Origin: Oscillospiraceae bacterium
GTDB taxonomy: Bacteria; Bacillota_A; Clostridia; Oscillospirales; Ruminococcaceae
DNA: 64,000 nt
Assembly: GCA_017829075.1 (NCBI GenBank)
Contig: JAGAJA010000012.1
Span: 55,904-119,903 of the forward strand
Direction of reading: 5' to 3'
Numbering within the stretch: position 1 is the stretch's first letter; each line of letters starts with the position of its first letter. Below, piece by piece: positions 61,253 to 64,000 of this stretch. The notes below the pieces were generated by a model. That model ran no database searches and had not been told where the DNA came from. It worked only from the letters and a program-made list of their open reading frames with translations. The translations under genes were made by a program, and so were the position numbers.

Positions 61253-62508
61253 CAGGAAGCACCTCCCTTTATTTCAAGCTGCGGAAGATCAATTCTGAAT
61301 TCCGCTCCAGCATCTGTTTTTGATAGCTTGAACTCTCCTGACATTGTGCGAATAAGCGTCCTAGCAATGGACAAACCAAGCTCCGGAGCGGAGTTTGCCA
61401 CGGTAAAATCGTCCGAACAGGAAATGATAGAATTGACCGTTTCTATCTGTTCATCGGTGACGTCAAGTATGTCTGTGCTGATCTTTATGTGGATCATCTC
61501 GGCATACGAGTGCTTTGATGAGGAAACTTTCACATCAATCCTTCTCGCGCCATGATCTGCGCTGAATGAAATGAGCTTATCTATCAGTTGACACATTCCG
61601 CCTGCGTCGCCCAAAAGCATTTCCGGAAGACTGTCGGATATCTCAAGACCAATGGACACACCCTCCGGAGAGAACCGCTTTTGAATATCCTCAATCACAG
61701 ATCTTATCGCAGTACGCGGAGTATACTCTTCCTCGCTCATTCTGAATTGCTTTCCTGCGGTTTTCAGATATGTAATAGAATCGCGTATCATTCCGGAAGA
61801 ACCGGATCCCTGATTGGTAAAAAGCTCCAGCGCCTCTTTCATCTGCTGAGGATCCTGTGATTTCAGCGCGTCCCTAGCCGTGCGGAGGTATTCTCCAGTA
61901 ACACTCAGTATATCAGTTATCACGCTGATAATATAGTCCGACTGTGACCGAGCCGCTATTTCAAGGCTGCGGCTTTTCTCAATCTCCGCGAAGCTTTGGA
62001 GAGCCATGGAAGACAGCGCCTTTGCGATATCGCAAAGCAGCTTTGCGGATTTCCTTACCTGCTCTTCAGACAGTCTGACGGCTTTTTTTGCTTCTGCAAT
62101 ATAAACATCGGGGTCAATATTGTATTCTGTTGCTTTTTTGCGGCAAAGCTCCTCGTCCAGTTCACCTGTCAGCACCTGTCCACCAACGAAGCAGCCTATA
62201 AGACGACCGTTTACCATAATCGGCGCGGAAAAATCCACCAGACCCGCATGGCAGCAGTAGACGGCAGGAGTACCGGTTCGCATCGTTTCAAGTGCGCCGT
62301 TTTTGTCGCATTTTTTGCAGTAGCGCAGTCCAGGCTCTGTCCCTCTTATAACGTTGGTGCAGAAATTAAGGAAGTTGCTGCCCTCTGTCACAGGAACTCC
62401 CTCGGCATTGGTAGTGATAGCAGCCATGCCTGTATAATCTGAAAAGGCGTCCTGTATCTGCTGGAGCACCTCAGGCTTAATAAGCTGGGTAAGTGTAAAG
62501 TTTCTCAT
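61252..62508 (-). CDS. PocR-domain sensor with degenerate histidine-kinase ATPase domain
   Basis: The 418-residue soluble protein has an N-terminal PocR ligand-binding domain (about 10-165): CKKCDKNGALE, VYCCHAGLVDFSAPI and GCFVGGQVLT. PocR domains bind small diols or related compounds. A helical middle follows, then a HATPase-like C-terminus (about 270-415). The usual N-box Asn is missing (LIDKLISFSADHG), the G1 box is not seen, and no acceptor His motif is visible, so kinase activity is doubtful. It probably acts as a ligand-controlled partner of the EAL protein that follows. The promoter is near consensus; GAGGTAG precedes the start. Confidence 0.75.
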   Translation of the reverse strand: MRNFTLTQLIKPEVLQQIQDAFSDYTGMAAITTNAEGVPVTEGSNFLNFCTNVIRGTEPGLRYCKKCDKNGALETMRTGTPAVYCCHAGLVDFSAPIMVNGRLIGCFVGGQVLTGELDEELCRKKATEYNIDPDVYIAEAKKAVRLSEEQVRKSAKLLCDIAKALSSMALQSFAEIEKSRSLEIAARSQSDYIISVITDILSVTGEYLRTARDALKSQDPQQMKEALELFTNQGSGSSGMIRDSITYLKTAGKQFRMSEEEYTPRTAIRSVIEDIQKRFSPEGVSIGLEISDSLPEMLLGDAGGMCQLIDKLISFSADHGARRIDVKVSSSKHSYAEMIHIKISTDILDVTDEQIETVNSIISCSDDFTVANSAPELGLSIARTLIRTMSGEFKLSKTDAGAEFRIDLPQLEIKGGAS

Positions 62509-62561
62509 ATAGTACTACCTCGACTTAATTTAGGAATTTATTGCATAGTACCTCAAAATAT

Positions 62562-62590
62562 ATTGTATCATCTTTACATTGTTTTGTCAA
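62562..62590 (-). promoter_or_regulatory. Promoter of the PocR/EAL pair
   Basis: Minus strand: TTGACA (62590-62585), 17 bp, TACAAT (62567-62562). Confidence 0.85.
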
Positions 62591-62692
62591 GTATTGTCAT
62601 ACCTAATTCACTTATTTTGTCAGAAACGTAGATATTAATTGAATAAAGTTACAAAGATCGCTTATGTTTTATTGAAAAAAATACAAAACCAC

Positions 62693-62721
62693 TTGTTTTT
62701 TTTTTAGAAATGTGATAAAAT
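62693..62721 (+). promoter_or_regulatory. Promoter of corA
   Basis: TTGTTT (62693-62698), 17 bp, TAAAAT (62716-62721). It leaves a leader of about 140 nt before corA. Confidence 0.75.
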
Positions 62722-62740
62722 AAAATCATACATGAGTATT

Positions 62741-62862
62741 TTTATAAGGCGGTGAGAATATGAGCGCTGACCCCGGTTTATGCCGAAGTAGAATTACAAC
62801 AGAAATGCCGCAGGGGGCGCGCTTGTGGGGCTTCCTGCGCTGAATTGCGCTAAAAGGAAGTG
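62741..62862 (+). ncRNA. Compact M-box-like (ykoK) magnesium riboswitch candidate with ribosome-site switch
   Basis: The corA leader carries M-box sequence blocks in the right order: GGTGAG (62751-62756), CGCTG (62765-62769), CAACAGAAAT (62797-62806), GCTTGT (62821-62826) and GCGCTAAA (62847-62854, GTGCTAAA in the family). It is shorter than typical M-boxes. Two pairings exclude each other: CGCAGGGGG (62809-62817) with CTTCCTGCG (62831-62839), and CTTCC (62831-62835) with the ribosome site GGAAG (62856-62860), helped by GCGC/GCGC. High magnesium would be expected to hide the ribosome site. Class and mechanism are inferred from sequence only. Confidence 0.7.
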
Positions 62863-62868
62863 TTAAAT

Positions 62869-63816
62869 TTGGTAAAATATTACAGAAATATTGAAAACCA
62901 CCTTTGTGAGATCGAAAAGGTCGAGTCCGGTTGCTGGATCTCAGTAATTAACCCGACCGAAACCGAGATATCCGACCTTGAGGACGACCTCGGAATTGAC
63001 AGAGATTACGTCCGTGCTGCATTGGACGAGGAGGAGCCGTCCCGAATTGAAAGCGATGACGGAGTTACACTCATCGTTGTTGACTATCCAGTTGCCGAAA
63101 CCGATAATAACCCAGACAGAACGTTGCTTTATTCCACGACGCCTATGTCAATAATCATCACCGAAAATAATGTCGTGACGGTAAGCGCCAAGGAGAATTC
63201 GGTCGTTGAGGACATTTCAAAGGGCGTAGTTAAGGGAATTCAGACAAATCTCAAGACCCGATTTGTTTTCACGATCCTTCTTCGCATTGCCGCACGATAC
63301 CTGCAATATCTGAAGCAGATCGACAAGATCCAGAATTACGTTGAGGGAAATCTGCACAAATCCATGCATAACAAGGGACTTATCCAGCTTCTTGGTCTGG
63401 AAAAGTCGCTGGTATTCTTCTCGACCTCGCTCAAAGCAAACGAAGCGGTGCTGGAAAAGCTCATGCGCGGCAGATACATCAAGCTTTACGAAGAGGATCA
63501 GGATCTTCTCGATGATGTTCTGATCGAGGTTCGGCAGGCGATAGAGATGACAAACATCTATTCAAACATTCTCAGCACCACGATGGACACTTTCGCGAGC
63601 ATAATCTCCAATAATCTGAACATAGTCATGAAGCGCATGACCACTCTTACTATCATAATTGCAGTCCCGACTATCGTGTTCAGCTTTTATGGAATGAATA
63701 TCAACGAAAACGCCGGAGGACTTCCGCTTGCAAATGTGTGGTTTCCGCTGGTGATAAGCCTTGTGCTTGCGGTACTTGTGGGATTTATCATTAATATTAC
63801 TCAGAAATTCAAATAA
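62869..63816 (+). CDS. corA: CorA-family magnesium transporter
   Basis: The 315-residue protein has a large N-terminal cytoplasmic domain (about 1-245) and two C-terminal membrane segments, with the selectivity motif GMN in FYGMNINEN between them. It should form a pentameric channel for magnesium or cobalt. I choose the TTG eight bases after AAAAGGAAG; a GTG at 62860 overlaps the ribosome site. An M-box-like leader and a promoter lie upstream. A GC-rich hairpin follows the stop, then hairpin cluster C. Confidence 0.92.
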   Translation: MVKYYRNIENHLCEIEKVESGCWISVINPTETEISDLEDDLGIDRDYVRAALDEEEPSRIESDDGVTLIVVDYPVAETDNNPDRTLLYSTTPMSIIITENNVVTVSAKENSVVEDISKGVVKGIQTNLKTRFVFTILLRIAARYLQYLKQIDKIQNYVEGNLHKSMHNKGLIQLLGLEKSLVFFSTSLKANEAVLEKLMRGRYIKLYEEDQDLLDDVLIEVRQAIEMTNIYSNILSTTMDTFASIISNNLNIVMKRMTTLTIIIAVPTIVFSFYGMNINENAGGLPLANVWFPLVISLVLAVLVGFIINITQKFK

Positions 63817-63820
63817 ATAT

Positions 63821-64000
63821 GCGGGCTGAGAAATCAGCCCGCTTCAGCTTGTCGAAAAACTCAGTTTTGCCCGCGAAGCGGGCTTTTGAAATCCGTTTTT
63901 TGCCCCAGCTCTGCCGGGGCAAAAAACACTTCTATCCGCACAACTGTGCGAACTGACAGCTTTGCTGTCAGTGAGTGCGGGCAGTGCGGATGTTCGGCGA
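63821..64000. repeat. Hairpin cluster C after corA (reaches the window edge)
   Basis: Four or five hairpins follow corA: GCGGGCTGA/loop GAAA (63821-63842), GCCCGC/loop GAA (63869-63883), TTTTTTGCCCC with GGGGCAAAAAA (63896-63926), and an outer ATCCGCAC (63934-63941) with GTGCGGAT (63984-63991), enclosing ACTGACAGC/loop TTT (63952-63972). The first may end corA transcription, although it lacks a good T run. The third has T runs before and A runs after. The nested stem with inner 3-nt-loop hairpins repeats the pattern of clusters A and B without shared sequence of any length. No protein is encoded here. Confidence 0.75.

Noticed and set aside
1..64000. CRISPR arrays, tRNA or rRNA genes, transposases, integrases
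   Set aside because: None was seen on either strand. The hairpin clusters lack evenly spaced direct repeats, so they are not CRISPR arrays.

Overview
The window looks like chromosomal DNA from a low-to-mid GC, Gram-positive anaerobe of the Clostridia, most likely an Oscillospiraceae/Ruminococcus-type gut bacterium. Support for this: strong AGGAGG-type ribosome sites, near-consensus TTGACA-N17-TATAAT promoters, LrgAB, YtrA-type GntR/ABC modules, MocR, PocR and CAP-domain proteins, lipoproteins with lipoboxes, and no outer-membrane genes. This placement is inferred from gene families, not from an rRNA. I see no rRNA, tRNA, CRISPR array, transposase or prophage.

Layout. 1-6.1 kb: fermentative D-lactate dehydrogenase (minus), then an overlapping operon of response regulator, histidine kinase and two membrane proteins of unknown function. 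6.3-12.3 kb: DHH phosphoesterase, then two exported envelope proteins with GHL10-type barrels, the second ending in an N-acetylmuramoyl-L-alanine amidase. 12.5-17 kb: glmS, then a convergent YtrA-like GntR/ABC operon. 17.1-17.3 kb: a dense cluster of hairpins. 17.3-25 kb: asnB, tyrA, two unknown genes, pepF and a HATPase protein. 25-27.2 kb: a second two-component system. 27.3-34.2 kb: MocR regulator with a divergent membrane protein, a second hairpin cluster, a GNAT acetyltransferase, an XRE-AbrB/ABC operon, a YkgJ-type protein and a CAP protein. 34.5-38.6 kb: MarR regulator with a heterodimeric ABC exporter. 38.6-43.4 kb (minus): a tightly packed set holding a DUF6106-like membrane protein, a degenerate AcpS, a TetM-like GTPase fused to a Rae1/YacP-type NYN nuclease, a Bcp peroxiredoxin and TrmO. 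43.7-54.5 kb: proBA, pheST, a PrsA/SurA-like lipoprotein, an ABC-F factor and a DUF4375 protein. 54.5-62.5 kb: chemoreceptor, lipoprotein, mntP, lrgAB, and an EAL/PocR signalling pair. 62.7-63.8 kb: corA behind an M-box-like leader. 63.8-64 kb: a third hairpin cluster, cut by the window edge.

How the genes work together. Much of the window is housekeeping: cell-wall precursor and remodelling (glmS, amidase, GHL10), amino-acid synthesis (asnB, tyrA, proBA), translation (pheST, trmO, ABC-F) and metal balance (mntP, corA). A notable share is signalling: two OmpR/HK pairs, two HATPase proteins lacking an obvious phospho-acceptor His, an EAL phosphodiesterase, one chemoreceptor, and five one-component regulators each next to transporter genes or a membrane protein.

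The most unusual items are the GTPase-NYN fusion, which joins two modules whose known relatives both act at the ribosomal A site; an AcpS lacking both metal ligands; a MocR lacking the PLP lysine; a compact M-box-like leader with a visible ribosome-site switch; and three intergenic clusters of nested hairpins with 3-5 nt loops.
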